Positions 1 through 6,773 of a DNA stretch of 64,000 nt are shown piece after piece. Both the position numbers and the translations under genes were made by a program. Under the pieces are notes generated by a model. That model ran no database searches and was not told the origin of the DNA. It was given only the letters and a program-made list of their open reading frames with translations. The DNA comes from a virus, in the IMG/VR virus record IMGVR_UViG_3300034198_004780, positions 1 to 64,000 of that record; one strand, given 5' to 3'. How positions within the stretch are numbered: position 1 is the stretch's first letter; each line of letters begins with the position of its first letter.

Positions 1-860
1 ATGTAGAAGACACGACGTTCTGGTGCTCGCTGTACACGATAGATGATGATAGCATCTTCCAGCAGTTCTTTCTGCTTGTAGACCTTGAAAATGCTTTCTA
101 ACAGGCTGTTTCCAAAGGGAAAGTTGTTGTCCAGGCCTTCACTCATAGAAAGGTGAATGACATGTTTAGCGTCAATTGCATATTGATTTTGATTCATTTG
201 GAATCGACCACCAGCAGTTTGCGGAACTGATCCTACCATGCCGCGTTGTTGGGCGCCGGCAGTCATGTAGCTTGTTCCACCTGATGCGCCTGTTACGTTA
301 CTGGGGTTGATCTGTGTTACTGTTAGATTTTGTAGATTGATGTTTAAGTCACGGATAATGTATTGTTCTGGTAATTTACCGTCTGATTCGTTTACAATGA
401 TTTTATCAATCTTTGCCGGATCTAGATACATCCATGCCTGTGTTTCTGGATCACGGATAAAGAAACAATCGCCATATTTGAAACTGTTGCGAACAATTTT
501 AAAAATTCTGTTGCTAAATTTATTCAGTTTGGTCCACTGTTGAAGATACTTTCCCAGTACCTTAACTTCTGTTTGAGTTGCTCCTTCTTTAAATTTAAGG
601 GCAAATGGAGTTCCATTTTCTTCGTTTGACTGTGAGCAAAATTCAGCTAGTATGTCTAAGGCAGCGTTGACTTCGGAGTCAGTGTCCATTGTGTCATATT
701 GCTGATAGCGTTCTAGACGATTTGGGTGTCCTGAATAAACATCAGGCAGATATGAGGAATAGTTAGTACGTGTTGGATTAGCACGACTACTTGTGCTGCC
801 AACAGGACTCATAGTACCTTGGGTATTAACGGGAGTAAAGTACTTGCGCCATCCAGCCAT
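1..860 (-). CDS. gp20: Portal vertex protein gp20 (3' part missing)
   Basis: Forms the dodecameric portal at the capsid vertex through which DNA is packaged and to which the tail joins. My translation of the minus strand starts MAGWRKYFTP and runs 286 residues off the window edge without a stop. It contains DILAEFCSQSNEENG, RIFKIVRNSFKYGDCFF and the ending APERRVFYI, which are typical of T4-type portals (T4 gp20 is 524 residues). About half the protein is therefore present. It lies 14 bases behind the tape-measure-like gene and is probably co-transcribed with it. The family call is firm; the C-terminal half cannot be judged. Confidence 0.9.
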   Translation of the reverse strand, partial: MAGWRKYFTPVNTQGTMSPVGSTSSRANPTRTNYSSYLPDVYSGHPNRLERYQQYDTMDTDSEVNAALDILAEFCSQSNEENGTPFALKFKEGATQTEVKVLGKYLQQWTKLNKFSNRIFKIVRNSFKYGDCFFIRDPETQAWMYLDPAKIDKIIVNESDGKLPEQYIIRDLNINLQNLTVTQINPSNVTGASGGTSYMTAGAQQRGMVGSVPQTAGGRFQMNQNQYAIDAKHVIHLSMSEGLDNNFPFGNSLLESIFKVYKQKELLEDAIIIYRVQRAPERRVFY

Positions 861-874
861 TTTATTATGTGTCC

Positions 875-3280
875 TTATCTTCTTGGTCCAAAACTTCCGC
901 CCACACCATTAATTGCTTTAACTGTATCTTCAGCAGCCTCAGCGGTGCGGGTATTAATTCTTATCAATCTTTCTATGCTGTTATTTAATAAAACAGCGTC
1001 ACTGGGCTTAGAATCCTGGCTTGTAGACGCCGCAGGCGCACTCGGAGCAGACGGAGTTGCGTCAGGCGTACTGCTTTTTTCTGTTTTTTTAGCATCAGCG
1101 GCTTGCTGTTGACGCTGTTCATCTTCACGCTTTTTAGCCGCATCTGCTTTGAACTTTTCAGCCTGCTGTTTAAGTCCAGTATCGTTTTTAAGACTGTTAA
1201 CTTGATCTTTTAGGTTTGCAGGAACATCACGGTCAGTAGCCTGCTGTGTCATTATACGATAGGCTAAATCGCTGGCTGCTTTAAAATTATCTGTTCCATT
1301 AGAGGTCACTGGCTGTCCGTCAGCTCCAACTTTGGCTGCTTTGGCATTATTTGTACCTAGAGGAGTTTCCGGAGTTTCACCTACACCCCCACTTAAATCA
1401 ACTTCGCCAGTTTGTGATACTCCCTCAACTGATCCGCCAGATTCTTTAGATGATGCTTCACCTTCAAATATGCCAAATGTTATTTTATGCATTAGTGCTT
1501 TAAACAATGCTCCGAATAAACTACTTAAACCATCAAGCAGTACAGGCTTTATGTTGTTCCACATTTCTAAAATTACAGGTTTCATCCATGTCCAAACTTT
1601 ACTAAGAGTATTTTTTACCTCTGCCCAAAATTCGTCAACGTTTTTAATCTTGGCAAAGCGGCCAATGGTTTCACTTATCCATCCAACTAATTGTGTGCCT
1701 ATCTTAACCAAAATATCAGTAAATGGTTTAATTTTTTCTATAAAATCGTCGCCGCCTACTAAGAAAGAATCAATTAATTTCATAACAGGACCAATTAGTG
1801 GCGCCAATAGACTACTGATTAGGTCGTCTATTTTTTTACCAAAGTTTTTAAGTTGCTGTTGACGACCAGCAATATCAGCTGCTTCTCCGTCTTTGGCTTT
1901 GGCTTCTTTACCACGAAGTTCCACCATTATCTTTTGATACTCTTCAAAGTTTTTAGCTTCTTTGAATCTATTTGCGTAGGCCGTAGCTTCGGCACTGGTA
2001 ATTTGTTTACCTTGAGAAGCAGCCAGTTGCGCAATGTCCCCTAATGACTCACCGGTTGCTCTAGTGTTTTGAATCATTTTCCAGTTTGCGCCATCCTGCT
2101 GTTTCAAGTATTGTGCATCAGACATGTCTTTAGTTCTAACATATTTGTTCATGTTGGCAAAATATTCATCGGAAGCACCTTGCGTAGTCAACGCAATTCG
2201 CATGCCAGCTTCATTAATAGGAGTTGTAATACCTGTTCTGATAGCAAACTTTGCCTGTTCAGCTCCGTCTTTACCAAATTTAGCCATTGCATCTGCTACT
2301 CCTGCGGTAGCTCGCTTGGCTTCTTCGGGATCAAGGCCTGCTAGAAAGGCCTGGAAGTTAGCTTCTTCTGTTGCCGCTTTAAGTTCGGCTTCTATTGTTG
2401 CTCGCTGCTTGCCGGTAATTTCGCTCAGCTGAGTTAACTGTGATGCTAGTTCTGCGGCTCCTGCGGCCATTACTTTACTGTCTTGCAATCCTGATTTACC
2501 AACGGATCCTTGTGTTCTCATAAACAGCATCATGCTGTCTGCCATTTGCTCGCCGTTAAGTCCTAACCCGCGCATAATCTTGCCAGCATCGCTGTTGACA
2601 TCATTGAGCTCTCTCATGCCTTTACCAAATACTCTCATGCCAGCATCTGTAGACCCTAGTCCCATGGACAATGTATCTCCATTTTTAGCAACTACTCTAG
2701 CAAACTCGTCCATGTTTAACCCGGTAGAGTTGATAAATCCTCGTAGTTCAGTAAGGCTTGATCCAACACCGGCTCCAACAGAACTGATTGTGCGATATAC
2801 TTCCAAATTTTCTTCTTGTCGTACTACTGATAATTTGAATATGTCAAACAACATTCCAAGTGCACCACCTACTAGTGGAACTTGTTTTGCCAGCTCTCCC
2901 ATGACTCCTACGAGATCAGATACCTTCATGTTGCCTTTGCTGACATTAACAGCAAATTCACCAAGTATGCTAGCAACGTTGCCTATCTTGCTAAACAGTC
3001 CAGATATCATTGAGCCCAGCATATTAAAAACTTTACCAGCAGCTTCAACCGCAACAGTTAGTACCGTAAAGGCAGCGCCGGCTTTGCCTAATTGAGGAAT
3101 TACCTTTGACATGCCAGCTGACATGTCATTGATAGATTTAGACGCATTAGCTGCGCCGGCAGCTCCCGAAGGTGCTCCGCTTTTTCCAAGAACAGCAGAC
3201 AGCTTTAGTAATGAAGCGTTCATTGCTTTGGCTTCGTTTAGAAGTTCTTGTAGGGTCGTTTCTGAAGCGTAGTCTGCCAT
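875..3280 (-). CDS. Tape-measure-like tail protein
   Basis: An 801-residue protein likely to set tail-tube length and sit inside the tube until ejection. It is Ala/Gly/Lys-rich and mostly helical. Hydrophobic stretches lie near residues 65-105 (AGAAFTVLTVAVEAAGKVF) and 130-150 (VPLVGGALGMLFDIF), more lie at 490-620, and there is a charged Gln/Lys/Ala-rich helix near 700-750. This matches the general architecture of myovirus tape measures; no enzymatic domain was seen. It is divergent from gp26 and upstream of the portal gene, so it is in a structural context. A TATAAATA element on its strand lies 61 bases before the start codon. T4 gp29 is the functional counterpart, but no sequence motif proves orthology. 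Confidence 0.75.
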   Translation of the reverse strand: MADYASETTLQELLNEAKAMNASLLKLSAVLGKSGAPSGAAGAANASKSINDMSAGMSKVIPQLGKAGAAFTVLTVAVEAAGKVFNMLGSMISGLFSKIGNVASILGEFAVNVSKGNMKVSDLVGVMGELAKQVPLVGGALGMLFDIFKLSVVRQEENLEVYRTISSVGAGVGSSLTELRGFINSTGLNMDEFARVVAKNGDTLSMGLGSTDAGMRVFGKGMRELNDVNSDAGKIMRGLGLNGEQMADSMMLFMRTQGSVGKSGLQDSKVMAAGAAELASQLTQLSEITGKQRATIEAELKAATEEANFQAFLAGLDPEEAKRATAGVADAMAKFGKDGAEQAKFAIRTGITTPINEAGMRIALTTQGASDEYFANMNKYVRTKDMSDAQYLKQQDGANWKMIQNTRATGESLGDIAQLAASQGKQITSAEATAYANRFKEAKNFEEYQKIMVELRGKEAKAKDGEAADIAGRQQQLKNFGKKIDDLISSLLAPLIGPVMKLIDSFLVGGDDFIEKIKPFTDILVKIGTQLVGWISETIGRFAKIKNVDEFWAEVKNTLSKVWTWMKPVILEMWNNIKPVLLDGLSSLFGALFKALMHKITFGIFEGEASSKESGGSVEGVSQTGEVDLSGGVGETPETPLGTNNAKAAKVGADGQPVTSNGTDNFKAASDLAYRIMTQQATDRDVPANLKDQVNSLKNDTGLKQQAEKFKADAAKKREDEQRQQQAADAKKTEKSSTPDATPSAPSAPAASTSQDSKPSDAVLLNNSIERLIRINTRTAEAAEDTVKAINGVGGSFGPRR

Positions 3281-3309
3281 GTGTTTTTTAAGGGTGAGTT
3301 ATCTTGGTA

Positions 3310-3317
3310 TATAAATA
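3310..3317 (+). promoter_or_regulatory. Late promoter for gp26 (TATAAATA)
   Basis: A perfect copy of the T4 late -10 box, TATAAATA, lies 43 bases before the gp26 start. With the oppositely oriented copy at 3341-3348 it forms a symmetric divergent pair centred on the inverted repeat GATGTGA-CA-TCACATC (3320-3335). A gp55-type sigma factor is encoded in this window. Confidence 0.75.
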
Positions 3318-3340
3318 AAGATGTGACATCACATCAAGTT

Positions 3341-3348
3341 TATTTATA
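3341..3348 (-). promoter_or_regulatory. Late promoter for tape measure-portal operon (TATAAATA)
   Basis: TATTTATA on the plus strand is TATAAATA on the minus strand, the T4 late promoter box. It would transcribe the tape-measure and portal genes. The two late promoters face across each other, so the first 20-30 bases of the two transcripts would be complementary. Confidence 0.75.
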
Positions 3349-3360
3349 GGAATTTAAACC

Positions 3361-4227
3361 ATGGCAAAAACAGCAATTAATCAAAACAATCCGTTGACAA
3401 AGTTTATGCGTCAACCAAAAATTTATATATCATTACCAAGCCAAGGGCAATACTGGCCAGCCAACGCCCTGGAAATTCCCGAAAACGGACAATTCCCAGT
3501 GTATTCAATGACTGCCAAGGATGAAATTCTATTTAAAACTCCGGACGCATTGATGAACGGACAGGCAGTTGTAGATGTAATTCAGAGCTGTGTTCCTAAT
3601 ATTAAAAATGCGTGGGCATGTCCAAGTATTGATTTAGACATGTTGTTAATTGCCATTCGTATTGCCACGTATGGCGACAAGATGAGCATAACATATAATA
3701 TTCCTGTTATCAACGAAGAATCAGACTACGAAGTCGATCTACATCGTTTCATCGATCATGCCAACTCTATTCAATGGGTTGAGCAGGTACCTATCGACGA
3801 GGACATGATTATATTTGTCAAACCCTTAAACTACAAACACATGAGTACTATTAGCCAACGTGGGTTTGAAACTAGTAAGATCATGCAGATTGCCAACGAC
3901 GACAAATTATCTGAAAATCAAAAAGCTGATATGATTCGAGCCAGTTTTAACGCACTAACCGATTTGACTACAGACATGATGGTTGGATCAATATTTAAAA
4001 TTAAAACAATCGAAGGTGATGTTACTGAAACTCGGTTTATCAAAGAGTTTATTGAAAATGCTGACCGTATTGTTGTAGATACTATTCAGAAACACATCAA
4101 TGATTTAAAAGTTCAAAACGATATTAAACCTGTGGTGTTTACCACTACTCTGGAACAACAAGAAGCAGGTGCTCCAGAAACATTTGAAGTGCCAATTAAC
4201 TTTGATAATTCTAATTTTTTCGGATAA
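3361..4227 (+). CDS. gp26: Baseplate hub/tail assembly protein gp26
   Basis: Member of the T4 gp26 family of baseplate hub proteins (T4 gp26 is 208 residues; this one is 288). The segment LMNGQAVVDVIQSCVPNI near residues 60-80 and the following RIATYGDKM are the recognisable family core. The start is ATG after GGAATTTAAACC and is preceded by a TATAAATA late promoter. The last codons AAT TTT TTC GGA TAA contain a T_TTT_TTC slippery heptamer at 4215-4221, leading into an open -1 frame. A longer fusion product is therefore likely, as with the lambda G/GT tail chaperones. The family call is confident; whether it is a virion component or a chaperone is open. Confidence 0.85.
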   Translation: MAKTAINQNNPLTKFMRQPKIYISLPSQGQYWPANALEIPENGQFPVYSMTAKDEILFKTPDALMNGQAVVDVIQSCVPNIKNAWACPSIDLDMLLIAIRIATYGDKMSITYNIPVINEESDYEVDLHRFIDHANSIQWVEQVPIDEDMIIFVKPLNYKHMSTISQRGFETSKIMQIANDDKLSENQKADMIRASFNALTDLTTDMMVGSIFKIKTIEGDVTETRFIKEFIENADRIVVDTIQKHINDLKVQNDIKPVVFTTTLEQQEAGAPETFEVPINFDNSNFFG

Positions 4228-4451
4228 GGCTTTTACTGCTAGACAGTGAAGGCATAACAAAATACATCCAGGAATTGGATGATGGAGTAAAAGCCTTAAA
4301 AGAAGAACTTTTTAGATTATGCTGGTTTATGAGAGGCGGTGTGACTCTTGAAGAAGCCTACCATATTGATGTTGCTGACCGTCAAATTATTAATAATATT
4401 ATCAAAGACAATTTGGAAACAACAAAAGAAAGCGGACTGCCTTTCTTTTAA
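4215..4451 (+). CDS. -1 frameshift extension of gp26 (G-T-like)
   Basis: The -1 frame opens exactly at the slippery heptamer (the preceding codon in that frame is TAA at 4212-4214) and stays open to TAA at 4449-4451. The new part reads RIRLLLLDSEGITKYIQELD and continues with KEELFRLCWFMRGGV, EEAYHIDVADRQI and a final SGLPFF. It has no ATG near its beginning and no ribosome binding site, but its composition is protein-like. A -1 slip on T_TTT_TTC would join residues 1-287 of gp26 to 76 new residues, giving a 363-residue protein. This mirrors the conserved frameshift in tail assembly chaperone genes of many long-tailed phages. The slip itself is inferred. Confidence 0.75.
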   Translation, partial: FFRIRLLLLDSEGITKYIQELDDGVKALKEELFRLCWFMRGGVTLEEAYHIDVADRQIINNIIKDNLETTKESGLPFF

Positions 4452-5131
4452 ATATCTATCTTTAAAAAACGACTTTCAAATTTGTAGGACTCAGCAATAC
4501 CAACTGCTTTTTCTAACGCACTAACACGCCCAACTAGTTGACTAATTTGATTGCCTCCAGGGGCGCCGCCTGCTGCACCTCCTTGCGCTACACCTGCTGA
4601 ACCACTTGCGGCCTGAGGGCCACCCACAGCAGCTTTTCCAGCTTGATAGCCTTGTTTCATTTTACCTAGTGCACCTCTAATACCGCCACCCACTGCACCA
4701 ATAGCTTTACTAACACCACCAACTGTATTTGCTAAACCAGTAACAGCACCGTTGACGCCTGCTGGTTGAGTTTGTTGTGTAGTATCAGCGGAAGCCGCAG
4801 TAGCAGGTGCGGCTTGTTGTGCTTGATCAGTTGGAACAGTTTGTGGTTGATTAGGATTAGTTGCAGCTGCTTTGTGTACCTGTCCAGCATTAGTTGGAGT
4901 AGTTGTTCCACCTGTACTACTTGGTGTAGTTGCAGGAGTAGTTACTGGAGCAGAACCGGTTACTTGATTTGCCATAGCAGCCATAGAATTGTTACCGGCT
5001 TTTTTTGCTGCATATGCTTGTGCACCTGCTTGCTTTCTAGCTAGCTCTTGAGCTTTATATTGATCAGGAGTTAATCCTGTAGAATCTAATTTTTCTTCTA
5101 TACTTTGTTCAAATAGCTGTGCAATTTTCAT
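4448..5131 (-). CDS. Low-complexity protein with possible prohead protease site
   Basis: A 227-residue protein of unrecognised function. The N-terminus MKIAQLFEQSIEEKL and the C-terminal 30 residues (SALEKAVGIAESYKFESRF) look folded or helical. The middle (residues ~55-195) is an Ala/Gly/Thr/Gln/Pro-rich linker. The ending contains IAE-S, which fits the (L/I)-x-E cleavage rule of T4 prohead protease gp21, so it could be processed during capsid maturation; this is inference. A TATAAATA box 29 bases upstream points to late expression. The 3' end overlaps the gp26 frameshift extension by four bases, convergently. Confidence 0.6.
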   Translation of the reverse strand: MKIAQLFEQSIEEKLDSTGLTPDQYKAQELARKQAGAQAYAAKKAGNNSMAAMANQVTGSAPVTTPATTPSSTGGTTTPTNAGQVHKAAATNPNQPQTVPTDQAQQAAPATAASADTTQQTQPAGVNGAVTGLANTVGGVSKAIGAVGGGIRGALGKMKQGYQAGKAAVGGPQAASGSAGVAQGGAAGGAPGGNQISQLVGRVSALEKAVGIAESYKFESRFLKIDI

Positions 5132-5159
5132 TTTACTCTAATCCTTAATGATTGTATTC

Positions 5160-5167
5160 TATTTATA
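5160..5167 (-). promoter_or_regulatory. Late promoter (TATAAATA)
   Basis: The plus-strand TATTTATA reads TATAAATA on the minus strand and lies 29 bases before the ATG of the 227-residue low-complexity protein. It matches the T4 late promoter box exactly. Confidence 0.7.
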
Positions 5168-5292
5168 TGTTTAAATGAGCTAAAGCTCATTTGCGTTATC
5201 GCTATCGCTCAACGCATTTTACTTCAAAACAACATTCTAAGAAGATATATGAAACTACAAAGTAGTTTAAACTTTATGTAGATTGTTTGGTC

Positions 5293-5324
5293 AGACGGAA
5301 CCATTTTATAGGTTCCGTCTTCTT
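5293..5324 (+). terminator. Rho-independent terminator-like hairpin
   Basis: A perfect 10-bp stem AGACGGAACC / GGTTCCGTCT closes an 8-base AT loop and is followed by TCTTTA on the plus strand. It could end rightward transcripts coming through gp26 and its extension. The T-run is short, so efficiency is uncertain; no T-run is present in the other direction. Confidence 0.55.
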
Positions 5325-5352
5325 TATGTGAGTTATCTCAGCCAAGACTTTG

Positions 5353-5522
5353 GGAAGTAGGTATTTTATTATACACCGTATATGCTAAAGGACTCTGTGC
5401 TTTTCCTTCCTACCACGATACGCTTTGTGCGCTCTAGACCTCGTTCCTAGTGTCTAGATGTTTATAGCACGGTGTTTTCATATGCTAACAATTCATATTA
5501 TACCAATACTTAACTCACTTCC
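5353..5522. ncRNA. Candidate structured RNA, function unknown
   Basis: Four complementary pairs are nested in order: GGAAGT (5353-5358) with ACTTCC (5517-5522), GTATT (5361-5365) with AATAC (5505-5509), ACACCGT (5373-5379) with ACGGTGT (5469-5475), and TCTAGAC (5433-5439) with GTCTAGA (5452-5458). Together they would fold about 170 bases into one long branched structure. It lies in the only large gene-free stretch of the window. No known RNA family (tRNA, tmRNA, 6S, known riboswitch) was recognised, and the strand cannot be decided. The pairing is visible in the sequence; that it is a transcribed RNA is inferred. Confidence 0.35.
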
Positions 5523-5639
5523 GATTTTTCAGGATACTAGGATCTACCTAGGGGAGTGTCTTGATATGTTACGTGTCCGGTTATTCTCCGGTTTTTCCAC
5601 AGCGGTATTACGACCGGCCCGCTAACCTTATGTGTTAGT

Positions 5640-5909
5640 TTAAAGTGCTTCTTTAGGAAGCCACTTAAGGAATTTATTATTACAAGTTTTACAGATGAGT
5701 TTGCCTGAATGGGGGCCTGAGGATAATTGAATACGATCTAAATCGTGAGTTTGGTGTATGCCTAAAAATTGTTTTTCTTTTTCTGCGTTTGCTTTTTTGT
5801 GTGCCTGTTCTATATGCCATGCCTTATCAAAACCTGTTTTTGGGTTAGTATAGTATTCAGAATTTAAAACACTAGATGTTGGGTGTCTTTCCCAATTTAT
5901 TTTTGTCAT
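5640..5909 (-). CDS. Small protein with a CxxC pair
   Basis: An unrecognised 89-residue protein. It is basic and hydrophilic, and near its C-terminus carries SGPHSGKLICKTCNNKFLKW, a single Cys-x2-Cys with nearby His residues that could bind zinc. The start overlaps the stop of the GIY-YIG gene by ATGA-type coupling, so it is the last gene of the gp47-gp46 operon. Such one-knuckle proteins are common in T4-type early regions; no function is assigned. Confidence 0.6.
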   Translation of the reverse strand: MTKINWERHPTSSVLNSEYYTNPKTGFDKAWHIEQAHKKANAEKEKQFLGIHQTHDLDRIQLSSGPHSGKLICKTCNNKFLKWLPKEAL

Positions 5910-6334
5910 AGTTTATCTTTAATATGATTCTTGTGTACTCTTACTTGTACATGTCCATTGTAGTAGTCATCTGATTCTAGTACTTTTCGGTCGAATTGTT
6001 CGCGGGCCTCAACGTATGACGTTGCTGATTTTGATTTACAGTAGTAAAGAATCTCACGGGTGAACTTGTCTGTGCCTAATATGTCTATGTCTGCTTGTAA
6101 GTTTGGACTAGAACCCCAGTACTCTTGCCAATCGCTTTCTACTTTGCCTCTGATTTTCTTGCGCTTTTTCTTGCCGTTCTTTAACTTCACAGTCTTGTAG
6201 GTCGTCTTTGAAAACTTTGCTAATTTTTTGCCTATATACTTCCTGCCTGACTCTGTGTTGGTTATAATGTAAACATAGCCAACACAGTCTTCAGGTAATT
6301 CTGTTACCACGATGCCTTGATACGACCAAGTCAT
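5906..6334 (-). CDS. GIY-YIG-fold nuclease-like protein
   Basis: A 142-residue protein opening with a GIY-YIG-type signature: VGYVYIITNTESGRKYIGKK at residues ~18-37 (YVY...YIG). A Lys-rich insertion follows (residues ~45-63), then SDWQEYWGSS and KFTREILYYC, as in the GIY-YIG fold, with a Glu in VEAREQFD as a possible metal ligand. It sits inside the recombination operon, coupled on both sides, and lacks the NUMOD repeats seen in the window's two homing enzymes. It may be a resident phage nuclease rather than a mobile one. The fold call is fairly sure; the role is not. Confidence 0.65.
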   Translation of the reverse strand: MTWSYQGIVVTELPEDCVGYVYIITNTESGRKYIGKKLAKFSKTTYKTVKLKNGKKKRKKIRGKVESDWQEYWGSSPNLQADIDILGTDKFTREILYYCKSKSATSYVEAREQFDRKVLESDDYYNGHVQVRVHKNHIKDKL

Positions 6335-6525
6335 TAAGCTGCTTTGGCTTCCTTGCGGGCATTCTTCTCAGCAGTGATTTCATTGCGGCGAGCTTTAACC
6401 AACTTGCCTAGTTCTGCCAATGCCTTACGAGCACGAGTGCCAGCAGCTGAGTTGCCTGCTGTAAATTTTGTATCTTCAGCGATAAACGCTGCCACTGCTT
6501 CATTGATTGCTTGAGTAGTACTCAT
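6334..6525 (-). CDS. Small histone-like basic protein
   Basis: A 63-residue protein when started at ATG 6525 (MSTTQAINEAVAAF), which overlaps the previous stop as ATGA and is preceded by AAGGAAACCAAAG. A longer frame to 6564 lacks a better start. It is Ala/Lys/Arg-rich with a helix AGTRARKALAELGKLVKARR, similar to the short histone-H1-like DNA-binding proteins found in many T4-type phages. It may coat or compact DNA or contact replication forks; this is inference from composition. It is co-translated with its neighbours in the gp46 operon. Confidence 0.6.
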   Translation of the reverse strand: MSTTQAINEAVAAFIAEDTKFTAGNSAAGTRARKALAELGKLVKARRNEITAEKNARKEAKAA

Positions 6526-6773
6526 TCTTTGGTTTCCTTTTTTCCTGGGTGTGCGGCACGCCACTCGACGCTTCGCTCTTTCATTCTCAACTGTGCAATT
6601 TCTTCCATGGCTTTTATGGTCAATCGCATTTCTTTATAAACTTTTCTAAGATCCATTGTTCGTTGAGGACTTTGACGATCCAACCATTTCTCGTGGAGTT
6701 TATAATACTGAGTTACTTTTTCAATAAATTGATCATGTGCTTCAGTATACTTGTTTATAAGATCCGACATCAA
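6522..6773 (-). CDS. Small helical protein of the gp46 operon
   Basis: An unrecognised 83-residue protein beginning MMSDLINKYTEAHDQFIEKV. It is predicted largely helical with heptad-like charge patterning (YKLHEKWLDRQ, KEMRLTIKAMEEIAQL), so it may form a coiled coil. Its ATG overlaps the gp46 stop by four bases and its stop overlaps the histone-like start by four, showing translational coupling. It could be an accessory factor of the nuclease complex, but only position supports this. Confidence 0.6.
   Translation of the reverse strand: MMSDLINKYTEAHDQFIEKVTQYYKLHEKWLDRQSPQRTMDLRKVYKEMRLTIKAMEEIAQLRMKERSVEWRAAHPGKKETKE

Larger units (their letters stand above)
5132..5639. other. 508-base gene-free region with hairpins
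   Basis: No open frame of plausible length or composition is seen on either strand. The region holds a minus-strand late promoter (5160-5167), a perfect palindrome AAATGAGCT-AA-AGCTCATTT (5173-5192) followed by a GCGTT/AACGC stem (5193-5215), the hairpin AAACTAC-AAA-GTAGTTT, a terminator-like hairpin (5293-5320) and a nested set of complementary segments (5353-5522). A short CCGG hairpin followed by five T lies near 5578-5597. In so compact a genome this is a strong candidate for a regulatory region, an origin or a non-coding RNA. Confidence 0.6.

Noticed and set aside
2532-3095. 187-codon plus-strand frame opposite the tape measure gene
   Set aside because: Antisense to a convincing gene, Ser/Pro/Leu/Thr-rich as expected for the complement of Ala/Gly/Lys codons, and no binding site.
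5353-5522. tRNA or tmRNA in the gene-free region
   Set aside because: No T-loop GTTCRA motif with flanking stem, no CCA end, no tag-peptide frame; the folding pattern is unlike either.
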